Source of the DNA: Cyanoderma ruficeps
Lineage: Eukaryota > Chordata > Aves > Passeriformes > Timaliidae
DNA length: 64,000 bases
Direction: 5' to 3'
Assembly: GCA_008694505.1 (NCBI GenBank)
Contig: VZDJ01000219.1
Span: 11,736,800 to 11,800,799, forward strand
The notes below the pieces were generated by a model, which worked only from the letters and a program-made list of their open reading frames with translations, searched no databases and was not told the origin of the DNA. A program made the translations under genes and the position numbers. How positions within the stretch are numbered: the stretch's first letter is position 1; each line of letters begins with the position of its first letter. Shown piece by piece: positions 1 through 13,450 of the stretch.

Positions 1-3000
1 CCCAGAACTGTGTAATTACAATGCTAGTTTTCTTGGCACTGCCAGGAAAAGGGGCATTGTCAAACCAATTAGAGTTTATTTATTTACATACCATTCCTGG
101 ATGAGAATGTTCTTTCTTTTATGCTGATGCCGAGAAAATATATATTTCATCGAGTAGCTGTAATTTTTGCTGGATATTGTTACATTTTGCAGCAATTACA
201 TCTCAAGTTTTCAGTTACTTTCCACGCAAGGAAACTTTCCTAACAACGAAACAGCTGGAAACAGCATCACAAATTTTATCAGCCCGTTTTTCATTTGTTT
301 CAGATGATGAGGGAGATGTGAGGGAGGCTATTTCCCTCAGCTCCACAGTGTTTCCACCCACTTCCACCCCACTCTGAGCTTTTCCTTGCACGAGACATCT
401 TGTTTGTACATCCCTCCTCCTGGAATATCCACACCTCTGTAAACTGGTACCTGGCCCTGCTAAAGCAGCACAGAGTGTCTCAGGAGAGAGAAGGAGCAAG
501 ACCCTGAAGGGGATCTGCAGGGCTGCTCTGAGGCAGATCCCTCTGGACAGCAGGAAAAAGAAAGTTGTGTGTCTCAGGAAAGCCAAATACCACAGAGATT
601 TGCACTGGGCTGAATCATGTGTGCTGCTGCTGGGAGGTCACGGGCAGCCAGAGGAGGTTGTGTGGTGGGAAATGCATTCCAGGGACACCCAGAAACAGCC
701 AGAGCTGGTGCCCCGTGTCTGCCACGGAGCTCCCTGCACACCAGAACCTTCCCAAACACCACTCCCTGCTTCAGACTCTCTCCCATGGGCCGCTGGAGGC
801 TGCTATGAGGAATGAGAGCTTTTCTGATGGGGTTTGTCCCCAGGAGTGCAACTGCAGGGGGTGGAGGCTGCCTAAGGATTCCTACTGACAGCAATAAAAA
901 CAGGAGTAAAGGGACAAGTTTAAGCTACAAGTTTAATGGACATCCTCCTCCCTGTATTGCTCCCATCTGTCTGAGATGGGGTGTGTGATTCCCAGACTGA
1001 CACCTCCCACACTCTCTGTGCTTTCCCAGACTGCCTGAGCACCCAACCATCCCAATTGTCCCCGGCCTTGAAGCCCACCCCGGAGAGCTGTGACACCCCT
1101 GGGGTGGCAGGGACCACCAGGGATGTGCCAGGACACTGTAGCAGAGGAGGGGGGTTAGCTCAGCCCCTCATGACCCAGACAAGGTTGTGCCAGGCTGTTT
1201 TTTGGGGCACACCCACTGGAACCTGTGTTGGGAGGCTCTTCCTAAACACACAACCAGCCCTTTCTGTTTACAGGTAAATCTGCTGTGTCCCATAATCCTA
1301 AACAGCAACCCAGGATGATCCTCTGCCGTGGCAGAGGAGATCAGAGTGTGCACCTGAGACCTACAGGATTTAGTTACAGAGAGAGGAGGGTTTTAACCCC
1401 ATCTGGACCATGCCAATCCTGCTGGGATTCTCTCTGGTCCTGGGAGGCACCTCCTACCCCGAGGTTTGTCCTTCCACCTTCCACTCAAAAAGCAGAGAAA
1501 GGGAAACAGCTGTAAAAATCTCCTATTTAAAGCTCCTGAAGCTTCAGAGCCTACTATGAAATCCCTTGTATGGGATTCTTTTTTTTTTTTTAATTTGTTT
1601 TTAATTGCTGCTCCAACCTTTCATGACTTCCTCATCTTTGGAAAGTTCCAAAGCATTAAAAGGAAACATTTAAGTTCTAACGCCCTCCGACATTATTTTT
1701 CAGTTTAATCATTTTCCCCCATTTTCCTCCTCTTTCTCTGTGCTGAGTGAGGGTGGGAAAGAGACAATTAAGGGAAACTCAAAACTCTCAGATGTTTCAA
1801 ATACGAAAAAAGCTTAATAAAAGTTTAATAAAAGTTTTCCCACACATCCGCAGAGAAGTAGGAAAAACTGTTTTCTTATTAAATTCTCAAAGCAGAAATG
1901 ACCAAAACATTCCTGGGGTTTGTGTTCACCATTCCCTCCCCCATTTTTTGAGCCAGAAGTCCCTGCTTTATCTTGGTTTCATACTTGTGTGCATCTCTGT
2001 GAGAGTCAGAGCCCTGCCCTGATGATATTACACTTCATAGCGACCAGACAAACGCGGGGTGAGGGCTGAAATGGTGGCTCAGGGAGGGGAAATGACTTGC
2101 CCGAGGTCGGGCACTGGGGCAGTGACTCAAGTAGTTTCCAACAACACATTCATTCCTGAAAAGGCTTTAAAGAAACGATTCACTGCCCTGCACTGCTGCT
2201 GCTGTGGGGAATAACACGGTCCTGACAGCACGGAGGAGGTACAGGCTGCTGTGTCAGGCCAAGGGGTTCAGCAAAAGCTGGCCTTGGTTCAGCTGGGAAG
2301 GGAGGAGAGGGGGAATGGATACACGTGCTTTAAACCACAGATCCTGAATAAGAGAGGGAGACTCCTCTGATGAACCTTTAGGTGGGTATTTCAGGGGTGA
2401 TGGATGCAACCCACATCTTCCAGGAAGAAGTGAGGATGACGAAGAATTGACAGGTTGGACAAAAGACTCTTTTTCTGCTATGTCAGGACTGTTATTTCCA
2501 CTGAGGTCCATGTCCTGTGACATGTAGCCACAGAGCTTTGGACATTCACAGCCCTCCATCCCCCAGCTGGGTGGCCCATCACCCTTCTCACAGAACCAAG
2601 CAGGGCAGAAAGCTGTGTGGTACCAGCAGCCCTGTCGGGCACGACTGGCCAGCAGGAGAGGGGACCTGGCAGCTTCTCCTCGCTGCGAGCAAATGGCCCA
2701 GAAAGAAAAGAAAGGCAAGAAAAAAGTACCCCCAGGGAGGGTTTGCTGCTTTCACAGACCAGGGGACTCCAGGGCAAGGCTGGATTATAATCCATGTTAT
2801 GTTTTTTTTATCTCTGCTCTGTTCACAAGGTGCTGCAGCCCTTGGCTGAGCTGTCTCTTGTCTACTGCAGGGTCCACTACCACTTCACCAGGAAAAACTC
2901 TGCCACCTTGTAGAGCAAACACGTGAAAATGACGCGGTGGTGACTGGATTTCAATGCTGATCTCAACTTATAAAGCACAGGAGCCACTTTCTACACACAG

Positions 3001-4500
3001 TTTCTGATTCTGCTTTCTATTCCTGTCGAGCTGCAGCCAGAGTTTTGCCAGTGAAAAGTGCTATAAACAGCCCTGGCCTCGCTGAAAAAAGCAATATGCC
3101 GTCAGTCTGACATCTACCTCGCTTTTCCGCTCATTGTCAGCACTTTGATTGATGGTGTTGTTCATTAATGTGGGACGATTGTCAGCTTTTCCTGAATAAA
3201 TATAAAAAGAAACAAAGAAATCCCCACCCTTTTCAAGCCAGAGTGAATTATTTCCTATTTTCCTTTGCTGAATTCAGGCATGTAACAGTACACTGCCCTC
3301 AAAACATACCGGAGCTTTAACCACAAAGTAGGAAATTGGACTTTGGATTGAGGAACCAAAACTTTACTTAAGTAGTAGGTACAGTAATTAAATTTTACTA
3401 TTATTTATTTTCCAAAAGAAAAAAAAAACCCAACGTTAATGCCCTAAAGGCTTCTGCTTTAATACAGTACTTCAATTTTGCACAAAAAGCTAAAAGAAAT
3501 CTATTTGGTGAAGACTAAAATGACATGTGAAAAGCAGAGGCAATCACAAGCACAGCAAAAGATAGGCAGAGATTCAATTTAGTACAAGGCTGCATCTTAA
3601 TTCACACCGGGGAGAAGGGGGGGAAGAGAAGTGAAAATTCAAATGCATTGAAGTATTTAAAAGATGGGTAAGTTTTGTTGGGCCCTCAGTACCCCCACAA
3701 CACTCCCCACAATGCCTGCTCAGCAATCTCTGAACCTTGGACAACCTCGTTGTCTTTGCTGCATCCCTACACACCAACAGTTAAAAGAGAGGGAGATGCC
3801 ATAAAACTCATCCTAAACTCTTTAAGATTTTCCACTTTCACTGGTCATTTTGTCCATTGAGGACCCTGTGAGTTCTCCTCGTGCAGGCACCCTTGGCTTT
3901 CTGCTTCATGGAGTCTTCCCAATCAGGTCATTGCTTTTATGGTCAACAAAAGGGTCGTTGCTCAACGTCTTTTTCAACGTGTACATTGCATCAGTGTGGA
4001 CAAAAACACAACAACAACAACATCAAGGATTACAAAATCCTAAGCGGGTGTGGGGGGAAAAAACAGGGAGATGGAGTCAATGGGTGACCAACGATTAATT
4101 CAGCAAATGATGCTTTAGCATGGATTTGCTTTAGAAGAAACATGTTAACAATAATAATACTCTCCACAAGTGCTACATTTGTAGAGTTGAATGGCAAATT
4201 ATTTTGAATACCTCTGTAAAGAACAGGAAACTGAGAACTGTGGAAAAACTGGCATTATGCCACCGATTGAAGATTCAATCTGACTGTAATAGAAGGTGAT
4301 TATTGGGGACTAGCAGGCAGATGATGGATGATTTCCTCCTAAAATGACAGCTCTGCTGTGTATCAGCAACCCTCATACAGCACAAATGTACAGGTCGGCT
4401 TTTGTGGCTTTTTAATTCTTGCCATTGTGGGAAATGGATTTCAAACCTGTGGCGAGCTATTTCAGGCTGGCAGGGCACATATGGATTGTTCCTCTCTTTC
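1..4500. other. Intron 6 block: no gene seen
   Basis: Unique intronic sequence with a poly-T run near 1571-1582, a CAA run near 4010-4021 and the candidate element at 3080-3240. Open frames up to 154 codons (2254-2718, minus) overlap frames on the other strand and have no recognisable domain. Confidence 0.7.
3080..3240. promoter_or_regulatory. Candidate conserved noncoding element with PBX/HOX-type site
   Basis: The sequence is repeat-free and complex, and contains TGATTGATGG at 3146-3155, an exact PBX-HOX type composite site, with a TTCATTAATG homeodomain-like motif just after. Conservation cannot be seen from one sequence, so this is a guess from motif content. Confidence 0.3.
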
Positions 4501-4504
4501 TCTT

Positions 4505-4505
4505 N
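4505..4505. other. Unresolved base (N)
   Basis: A single N at the boundary of a C run and a T run, a typical sequencing trouble spot. Confidence 0.95.
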
Positions 4506-4761
4506 CCCCCTTTTTTTTTTTTCCTTTCCCTTTTTGCAAACCTAAGGAAAGACGCTCACTGAAGTTCCCCAGCCATTTCCCTCAGGCAGCCAGGGAACAA
4601 AGAGCAGAACCACGCAGTCCTTGCTCCAGCAAGCTCCCTGCTCCAGCGGTGGGAGCCCACCTGGGAGGGAAGAGCAGGGAGACCAGAACCTCCCAGAAGC
4701 TTCCACCACCACCCCTGTCCTGGGCTACCCTGAAAATTAAAAAAAGTATTTATTTATTAAA

Positions 4762-4808
4762 ATAAACAAGGCATTACACACCTTTCAAGGACGCAATGCC
4801 TTGTTTAT
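4762..4808. repeat. Short hairpin with perfect 14-bp arms
   Basis: ATAAACAAGGCATT at 4762-4775 is the exact reverse complement of 4795-4808, with a 19-nt spacer that can pair further (CCTT/AAGG). Each arm carries a forkhead-type core (TAAACAA/TTGTTTA). A chance pair of this length and spacing is unlikely in 64 kb. It could be a folded RNA element, a dyad of protein sites or the remnant of a small inverted repeat. Confidence 0.7.
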
Positions 4809-5689
4809 CTTTTGCCCTTACCTACTTCGGGGAAAAATGGACACCCAAATTATCACTGAGCTAAAATCCAACACCCCGAAGGGTTTTGTTTAAAAAAATA
4901 CTCATTTAGGGTTTCCTAAAGAGTGTGGGCAGCCCACCAGCACAACCAGGGGTTGGTATGGCTGCAACACCAACACACTTTCCATGCTTCCCTGCAGGAA
5001 AAAGGCAGCCCAGAAACTCCTACAAGGTTAGAAGGAAAATTATTTTGAGATCCTTGCATGAAGCTATAAGCTCTGTACAACCATTTGTTTTAAAAGACAA
5101 GCTGATCAATAACCCCGTCTTTTATTGCTGTGCCCCTCCGCGTACTCCGTTAATGACCACGCAGCACTTTCAGTGCATCATCAGATCATGGAGAGCAGTT
5201 ATAGGAAAGGCTGTCTTGGAGGAGGAAAAAGTGCCATCCAACAAAATCCAGGCCTTGCACTCCATGTCAGGGTGGGCTGGTGCCTGACGACGTCCTGGCT
5301 CCCTGGTCCTCACTGTAAATTAGGAGGGACACATGTTCTGGTGTCTGTCAAGACCCAGTCCTGACACTCTGCCAGTCCTGCACAAAAGGACGAGGTAATC
5401 CACAAGAGCAGTAAATTTATCAATCAAATCCTGTAAGTGTCCCTCGCTGATAACACACCAGCCCTTTCTCCAATTTAACAACAAAGAGTGATCCAGCCCG
5501 GTGAGACGTCACGGGCTCGTTCCACCCATGAAAACAGCCCTGTCAATATTGCAGAATTCACTTGCCATTCTCTGCCTGCAGTCAGTCAGATGCTGGACTG
5601 TGTTCATTCACTGGCTTTTAAAAAAGGGGGCGAGCTCTACACCAAAGACCAAGAAAGAAAAGCGGCTACATGCAGGTAGTTATTACTGA

Positions 5690-5900
5690 GCTTTTTTTCC
5701 TAGTAATTAAAAAATAATCACATTTTGGCCTTTATTTATGTCTCAGCAATGGGCAGGTAATTAATTGTTAATTTCATATTTCTGTGCAGTCTGCATCATT
5801 TTTTTTCATTATAAATGCCATTAGGGGTGATGGAATTAAACAAGTTGGTCAAAAATGCCGCGCAACAACGGTGAATTAAAAATTATGCATTTTTGGTTCT
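5690..5900. promoter_or_regulatory. Candidate homeodomain-site cluster
   Basis: The stretch contains several homeodomain-type cores (TAATTAAAAAATAATCA, TAATTAATTGTTAAT and GAATTAAAAATTATGCAT) in about 200 bp, with a CpG-containing GCCGCGCAACAACGG between them. That CpG is unusual in AT-rich DNA unless conserved. The enhancer role is inference. Confidence 0.3.
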
Positions 5901-8900
5901 CTTGTATCACAGGTTGCAGTCATCAACTTCTGCAGAAACACAAAGGATATGTTCTGCTGCTGTTTGGAACACTGCCTTCTTGCACAAAATGATATCCCAG
6001 TAGAGTAGTAGCTGGTGTTTATAGTAAAGTAGAGCAAACCATTATCAGTGTGCGATGTCAATTTAAATTTTACTGGAACAGAAACCTTTTGACCCCTTCC
6101 AAACTTGATCCATTACTAGGTTTATACATGAAAGCTTAGGAGAGAATTAAATTAGAAGGAACATGGCAAGAGAACTGTATTTGCATCTATTGCACTTAAG
6201 ACTGGAGATTAGTTGACCTTTGGAAAAGGGGATTAAAGCAGTTTCACCATCAAGAGAAGACAATCTGTGTTCTTAGGGCAATCAGATTGGGAAGGGTAAC
6301 AACCTCTGAAAGATGAATTGAACTGAGGAAGAATCCATGCCAATTTCCATGGTTTACACTTACAAATGAATTTTGCAGTGATTTCTGCAAAAGGAATTGT
6401 GCAGTATTTGAATTTTTCCACGAGTCCTTCAGTGCTGGCATGTAAATGTGGAAACTGTGTCCATTTTTACAGTCTAATTTTACAATAGATTAACCTCAGG
6501 AAGGGTATCAGAAGATAGTAAAGATGCTGCGTGGTGCATACACCTGGAACAGCAAAATGCAGTCACAAGGAAGTTTTCTTCTTCTTCCATAGAGAAAAAT
6601 ATCAAGAACAATAATCATCTATAGAAGTTCCTGCTGCAAGATAATCCAAAACCAGGGAATAGATAATCCCAGACTGGAAGAGGGCCTAATATGGGACATA
6701 AAATGAGGCTTTATCACACAGGTAGCAAGCACATCGTGAAAAATATATGAAGCTGTACACATTTGCTGACATTGTGGTCCTCAGTGAGTGATGGAGCAGA
6801 AGTAAAAAATGAAAAGAAAAAGGTGAAATGATGTTCTCTATTAAGCATCATTAGCACTGTGGTTATACAGAGGGGAAAGTCTGTTCTTTCCCCAGGTCAG
6901 GAAAATACCTGTTAGCTTTATTATCTGTGCCATGAGATTTCACAGGAGAGCTCATCAATTAAAGCATAATCACATTCTCATTGAAAATTAATGACGAAAA
7001 AAAAATTATCCAAGTTGGGCTCTTCCTTACTTTTTAATAACCAGGAAGAAGGAGCAGCAAATTCAGATTTCTCACAGCCATTGTGTATCTCTGTGAAGTT
7101 ACAGCTCTTCAGGCTCCAGTGCCATGGAGAAACCCCTGCACATGGCACAGCATTGATACTGTTTTTATCAAGTGTATTTTAGTTTTAACTTTATTTTAGT
7201 TTAAACTTTAGTGTAACAGGCTCTGAGATTATTAAGTGTCAATACAGTTTCCAGGTAATCATAAAACCCAAGCAAAGAGGTCACTAAACACAATCTCAAC
7301 AATGCCATAAAGTGACGTTGGACTCGTCAGAAACCAACAGTGAGGAGGGGTTTGTTCCTCAAGACACGCACAGATCTCTCAGGAATCCTTCCAAAATAAA
7401 ATATCCCCATTTTCAGACAGAAACACACACAACCAAACATGCTTAGGAAGCCATTTCCCAGCACAAACCTATTTGTCTCTTAAGAAATGTGACAGAACTT
7501 TTCATGCTGGGTATTTATAATATAAAGGGGCATTTTGCATTCTCTTAAAAAGAGATTCCACGGCTCCCTGTTTATAGTTACAACACCTCAAAAATAACAG
7601 CAATAATCTGGATGAAAATACAATTTGCAACTTTGCATCATGGAAAACATGCATTCTGTCTGTGAGATTTGGGTAGCTTTGTCCAAGGAAGAGAGCAGAA
7701 TATATTAGGACTATCCGTCTTCTGCACGTCTCAAAGCAAGATATGGGTCAGAAAAGCATTTGTTAAATGTGTTTTTCCCCCTGAATGACCAAATGGCCAT
7801 TGCATGGGTACCCAAGGGAGTACCTAGAGGATAAAAAAGCAGAAGGAGCATGAAAAGAAACATTCGTACCTTTAAGAAGAAAATACACTTCAATGAGGAA
7901 AAAAAATAATCTCAGTTTTAGCAACCAAAAAAAAAGTTTATTTCATTAAGTAAGGATGCTGGGGACATCCTAACCTAGAAGGTAACATTTCTGCAATCTG
8001 AACACAGCTGGGAATCAAGTATTTCATGTTGGTTTAAACTTTTAACCGTAGCAGTCCTGGTTTGTAAGGAGGAAACTGGCTGAGGCACTTTCTGTGCAAA
8101 GGGCTGAAGGACAGAAATGGGGACCTGGCCAGGAGACCCAAGTTCTTTGGAAAGCAGCTGGAGTCGTCTCGCTCCAGGAGATCACCTTGGATGGAGGAAC
8201 AAATGCAAGGACAGGTTTCCAAGTGCTCAGGCATGACAGCTACCTCAAGCCTTCAGCAATTCTCAATACTTTCAGTTCTTCCCCTTTTCAGAAAAACTTG
8301 GCATCCAAAAAGCTGAGTTTTTCTCAGGAAAACCAGGGGGCAATCACCTGAGGCCTAGCAGGAAAACTAGAGCAGGAATTAACTGACATCTCTGGAGTGA
8401 CAAGTCCATCTCATGTCTCATCTCTTGTCCCCTCCCAGCAAAGATTCACTCATATAAACATTCCACGGTGAGGGCATAAGAATCAGATTTAAAGAAAAAG
8501 CAAATTCTCTAATGCACAAACCACTCCATAACCATCACTTTATCTATTAAAATGGCTCCCATCTTTTAAAATTGAAATTATTCAGTGCCCCTAACTTCAC
8601 TCTCAAAAAATTTTAATAGAAAACAGTTAAGAGAAAAACGATAGGGAAAGGTATTATTTTAGAAACCTAAGAAGTGATGGCTTTCTCAGTCTATTTATTA
8701 AATTGTTCTCTGAATGCTCAGAGAATTCACAAAAAGGCACTCAGTCCTACTTTGCAGTACTGGCCCCTACATAAGTTTTACAGCAGCTGCAATCATACAA
8801 TGAGTCCAGCTCCAGGCCAAATGAACAAATAAATAAAATAAAGATGCACCCCTAGGCTGTGTCTGACTTTTCCCATATAACTATCTCCGGGATGCCACCT

Positions 8901-9001
8901 CTAAAGAACCTCAACGTTTCTTTTATATCCACCTGCAGAAAGCCCCTTCCTCTCCCTTGCATTAAAGATTCAGCCTGCTCACAGGGACACACACGAGGGG
9001 T

Positions 9002-9015
9002 CACACACACACACA
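9002..9015. repeat. CA microsatellite
   Basis: Seven CA units. Confidence 0.9.
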
Positions 9016-9236
9016 GACACTATTTTATCAGTTACTGATTTACAGCTTGGGAGCACAATGGGCTGAGGCTGACACTTCAAAGGACCTGGGCACCTCACCC
9101 CTTCAGCCTCCTCCGAAAATCACAGCCATGTCCCTAACAATAACAACACACACTTGCTCAGGACCCAAACTCAGTTATTACACTTGGAAAACAGGCTGGG
9201 GAAACCAATTAAAAGCCCAGTTCAGCATCCAGGTAG

Positions 9237-9254
9237 AGCAGCAGCAGCAGCAGC
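9237..9254. repeat. AGC/CAG microsatellite
   Basis: Six AGC units, which read as a short glutamine run in one frame. There is no sign that it is translated. Confidence 0.9.
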
Positions 9255-11119
9255 AAGCCCAGGCTCTGTAGGTAGGTTTGCACGTCAGCTGCTTCCCATG
9301 GGAAAAAATTATAAATTTTAAGCACTGCCAACTGCCCCTTGTTTGTGGCTGATGGGCCTCAGCTCAGGGACTGGGAGCTGGTACAGTGACTATTTGCAGT
9401 CCCTGCACAGAGATGCTCCGGGAGGGATCTACAGTGGCTGCTGTGCTGGGGCTGGGGAGCTCTGCTGGTGTTGAACCACCCACACTCCTGAGTCTGAGCC
9501 TGTCCCTGCCCCTCCCGCGGCAGCAGATTCACATAAGCCAAGGCTGATAAAACCAAACGCTGAGAAGGTCCCTGTCCGAGGATGGGCAGACAGATGGATG
9601 CTGAAAACAAAGCTTTTGTGATCCAGATTCCTCACACCAAGAGGAGCAGGCAACAATTGGAGTGGCTAAACACGAGCTAAAGGGGGGGGACAGTAATCCA
9701 GCTTGTATTGCAAGAATGCCATGCCAACTTCCAAATCTGTTTTCCCTCTCTGGCAGCTTATTAATCAAATGCCCTAAATACCAACAAAATCCCTTTTTTC
9801 CAATATTAATTTGAGACCACCTGGAAGAGAAGGGCCACTGCTGCCAGAAGCAAAATCCTCTGTCCCTCTCCCCTTCCCTGTGGCTCGGGATGTGACCCCA
9901 GGGCTGGCACCCCGGCCCCACTCGCAGCATCCCCAGCCCTGGCAGCTGCTGCCACGGCCCCGCTCCCTCCCCCTGCATCCCGGCAAATCTCTGCCAGAGA
10001 TCCCTGAGGCTGTGGTTTGAGGCTAAGCACCTTGGAGATCACTTTCACTCCCAATCTGTCAGCCCATCATTCGGGATCAGCTGTGGCCCTCTTGTTAATT
10101 GTTCCCAGCTCCGAGCGAGCCGGGATGGGAAACAGGCCGCGGCTGATACATGACTCCAGGCTCTGGAATGCTCTTTTACCATCAGCCCTGCAGAGACCGA
10201 GTTTGTTGAGTTTAAGTCTCAGCTATTTGCCTAAGCCCAATTTTGGGGGGAGAGACAGAGGTTTGACTGTTGTGTTTTACCCGCAGATGGGTAAAGAGCT
10301 GTCAAAAGTTGTGCTTGTTGTTTTAAATATTGGTGTACGGGAGTATATTGGGCACATTTACATTAATTTCTGATTAAAAGGGGGAAGAAGGGATTTAGTG
10401 TTTCTAAAAAGACAAGATGTCTGGACTCACAAGGTAAACTTTGCATGAAAGAACATTCAGCATCTGAATTTAAACCTTTGCATATTATTTCACTGGACAT
10501 CTGCTGACCATGAAACTTCAGATAACCAACCTTAACATATACCCATTGTTTATTCCAAAAAATAGATTATTCACACAGAATGAGTAAAGCCCTTAAAGAA
10601 CTATTTTTGTGTTTGGTTTTTTATCCCAGCAACATTTAAAAGGGGGGGAAAAAAGGAACTTTCATAAGCAAAAAACATGTTTTAATGTATGAAAAATGAG
10701 ACTTTTGGATTAGAAGTGGAATTCCACACAGCATTCAAGATTGCATTATCAGTTTTGTGGCACCCTATTAATCTGTTACAATAAAATATGGGGCTTTTTT
10801 TAAAGGGAAATTGTCTTTCAAGAAAGGAAAAGCAAAAGGTCCAACCTTGATAGTAAAGCTTGTGCTTACTGAAAGTAACAGGAAGATCTGTGTCATCTGG
10901 CCATCTAATTGAAGAAAGATGCTGAACACAGTGCAGAACTGCGTATAATAAACATGATTTCTTTTCTAACTGAGTGTGGAAATGTTTTACAGATTTTTTT
11001 TTCCCCCCCTCCTCTTTTGTAGGTGTGTGTATGCCTGTGCGGACACATTTTTCCATTTTTTTTTTATAAATATTATTTAGTACTTATATAAAGCTGTCAA
11101 AAAGCACTACCAAACCAGC

Positions 11120-11360
11120 AGGATTCAATTAGCCTGAGCTCTTTAGAAAACGTCCCGGGCTCACCGAACGCTCCAGCTCCATCCCAGCGAAATTTTCCCA
11201 GCGCATAATTTTCGCCCTGCGCTCGAGACAGAACACGGCTTTATAAAAGAAAACCTTAAATATTAATGCGTGTTTTGCTAAGGAAGTGGAAGTCGAATCA
11301 ACTTCCTGATACCCCGAGTATCTGATTTCTAACCCGGCGCGGGGCCGATGGTGGCAGCCC
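11120..11360. promoter_or_regulatory. Candidate conserved element with retained CpGs
   Basis: This stretch retains many CpGs (for example CGTCCCGGGCTCACCGAACG and ACCCGGCGCGGGGCCG) beside AT-rich pieces such as TTAAATATTAATGCG. It has no repeat character. Retained CpGs can mark constrained or unmethylated DNA. There is no direct evidence of function. Confidence 0.3.
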
Positions 11361-12738
11361 CTCCAGATGTGGGCGAAGCGGAGCAGCGGAAGCCCAGGTT
11401 TGCAGCCCACTGCTGGGTCGGACACAGAGCTCAGTGGACTGCATCCTCTGACAGTATATTTTTGTTAGCTGCCTGCCCGGAAACCCTCCGCTGCTCGATT
11501 TGTTTTGTGATCCTGCGAGGGCCTTCCCGGTGCCGATGACAGCCCTGAATTCAAGGGCTTGTTTGCTTTGGTGGGGTTGGGGACCAGCAAATGCCTCGGT
11601 GTTTCATTTATCCTCTGCAGGAGCGGGATGGGGGCCTCGTCCTGGAGGATGGAGTCTATTTTGAGAGGTTCGTGCTGCTGTTGTTCCACATACCGAAAAA
11701 CAATGACTTTTTGTTACCGATCCCGCCTTCTTTTATTGCTTTGTTTATTGACATTTGCAGTGTGGGACTTTTTAGGAGCATTTCCTCATATGAGGAGCAA
11801 ATGTCACAAATACCAAAAAATTTGAGTGAGGGAGAGAGAGAAATCCCAAGAGGATTGCTGATTTCATTACCTCCATTTTGGCAAAGAAATTGGAAAGCAA
11901 AACTTCTGCATTTTACTTCATTTTGTCTCCTGCCCTCCTTCTACAAACAAGTATTGGGGGAGAAACAGCAAGGAAAAAAAAAAAGAAAAGAAAAAAAGCA
12001 ACAATGTTTGCTTAATCCATCCCAAAAAAACCAAAAACATTTTTAGGACTTGGAGAGCAGAAGAGGTGATGTCCATAAAAAGAAAACAACAAAATAAGAA
12101 CTGTCCATTTTGCCCCTTCTCCCAGTTTGGAGCCGAAATGCCGGCCCTGCTACAGGGAACAGCTTGTCTGCTCCAGAGATAATTACCAGTGCAGCAACAT
12201 CCTGGCAAAGTGGCCCATGTGTCAGGCTGAGGACGGGTGCACACTGTCCTCCTTGACTTTTCACTGAACTGTGCCTTAAATTTCATGTTTTAACTCTTTT
12301 TGTGTTTACATTCAGCATTACCACATTTCACGCACGTTGCTCACAGAGGGCTGAGTTCCACTTCTGCAAATATTTTCTCCTACCTCAGTTATACAGAAGT
12401 TACTGAACTCTTATTTATATAAAGAAATAAATTTATTTATATTTTCTGCTAGTACTGAGGTGTTAAAATGTGTCATTGTCTACCTAAGCATTTCTGATGG
12501 CCTTATTGTTGTTCCTATGCAGTGACACTTAATTGGGCGCTCATTACAAGGGATCAAATTATTCTCCCCATTTTAGCCCACTCCTCAAGCCCCAGGAAGC
12601 TGAGCCAGCTGCCTCAGCAGATGCTCAGCCACCGATCAGAGTGATCAACACCACACTTTGGGATGCACATGATCTATCCAGGTACCATCTTCTCTACCAG
12701 ACAAATGCTGAGTGGCAGCAGAAGCTGCTGCAAGAAGA

Positions 12739-12783
12739 ATATGTGGCAAAACTATATGGGGGAAAAATATATGGGGCAAAAAT
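12739..12783. repeat. Three tandem copies of a 15-bp unit
   Basis: ATATGTGGCAAAACT, ATATGGGGGAAAAAT and ATATGGGGCAAAAAT lie head to tail. The period is a multiple of three, so one overlapping open frame contains a matching 5-residue repeat, but that frame shows no other sign of being a gene. Confidence 0.85.
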
Positions 12784-13224
12784 TTTCACAGCTCACACCC
12801 AGTTTTGTTCAGCCCCGTGGAACGTTCAGCAGAAACCCACCCCCCACTCCTCCATATCATTTAACTTTGCAAGATCTGGTCCTCTGTGTGAGGAGCTCTC
12901 TACCCAGCTCACTTCCAAAGGCACAGTTCTTTGGTTTGGCAGGGAAGACAGTAATCAGCATAAAAATGTGCTCCATATTCATAGGCCTCACTCTGTAAGT
13001 GCTTAGGAGAGAATTCCCCCTCTGCTTTCCAGAACCCCAGAAGAGAAATAGCGGCTGCTCGTTCAATAACACAGGTTGGATTTTGTCAGGTTGCAATCTC
13101 CAAGAACGACACGGTTCCAGCCGGTTAAAAGTCAATACATGAAATGACACAGCAGTACATGGCATGACAACAGAATCCAATTTAACACAATGTAACATAT
13201 CAGGAATGTAATTTTTTCCCTTTT

Positions 13225-13450
13225 CAGATTGGCTGTCTGCTGGCATTTCGAGTATCAAATAGCCAACAAAAATGTTTTCCGACCTGGGAGCTGTTCCATT
13301 AGCATTGTCTGCGGCGCTCCGATAGCTGCTGCCCGTGGCATTCCCACTCTGGACTTCGTGGGCAAGCACCCCCTGCTCACTTCACTTTCAATTTCCAAAG
13401 CCTTTTGCAAACTTTTGTTGCTTTCGTTGCAACTCATAAAGTAAATCTAT
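13225..13450. promoter_or_regulatory. Candidate conserved element with SOX-type site
   Basis: It is repeat-free and contains CTTTTGTT (13412-13419), a SOX-type core, within a run of CTTT/TTGC words, plus CTGCGGCGCTCCGATAGC with retained CpGs. Opposing open frames here (13229-13444 and 13255-13437) have no domain match. The regulatory role is inference. Confidence 0.25.

Larger units (their letters stand above)
4809..12738. other. Intron 6 block: no gene seen
   Basis: AT-leaning unique sequence with the CA and AGC microsatellites, A-rich runs near 11971-11998 and candidate elements at 5690-5900 and 11120-11360. About 9800-10250 is GC-richer with retained CpGs and overlapping frames on both strands, and has no splice or domain evidence for an exon. 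Confidence 0.7.

Noticed and set aside
11783..11796. Perfect 14-bp palindrome TCCTCATATGAGGA
   Set aside because: About four such palindromes are expected by chance in 64 kb.
12533..13006. 157-codon plus-strand frame
   Set aside because: No domain recognised; it contains a small tandem repeat, another frame overlaps it, and nothing suggests splicing or translation.
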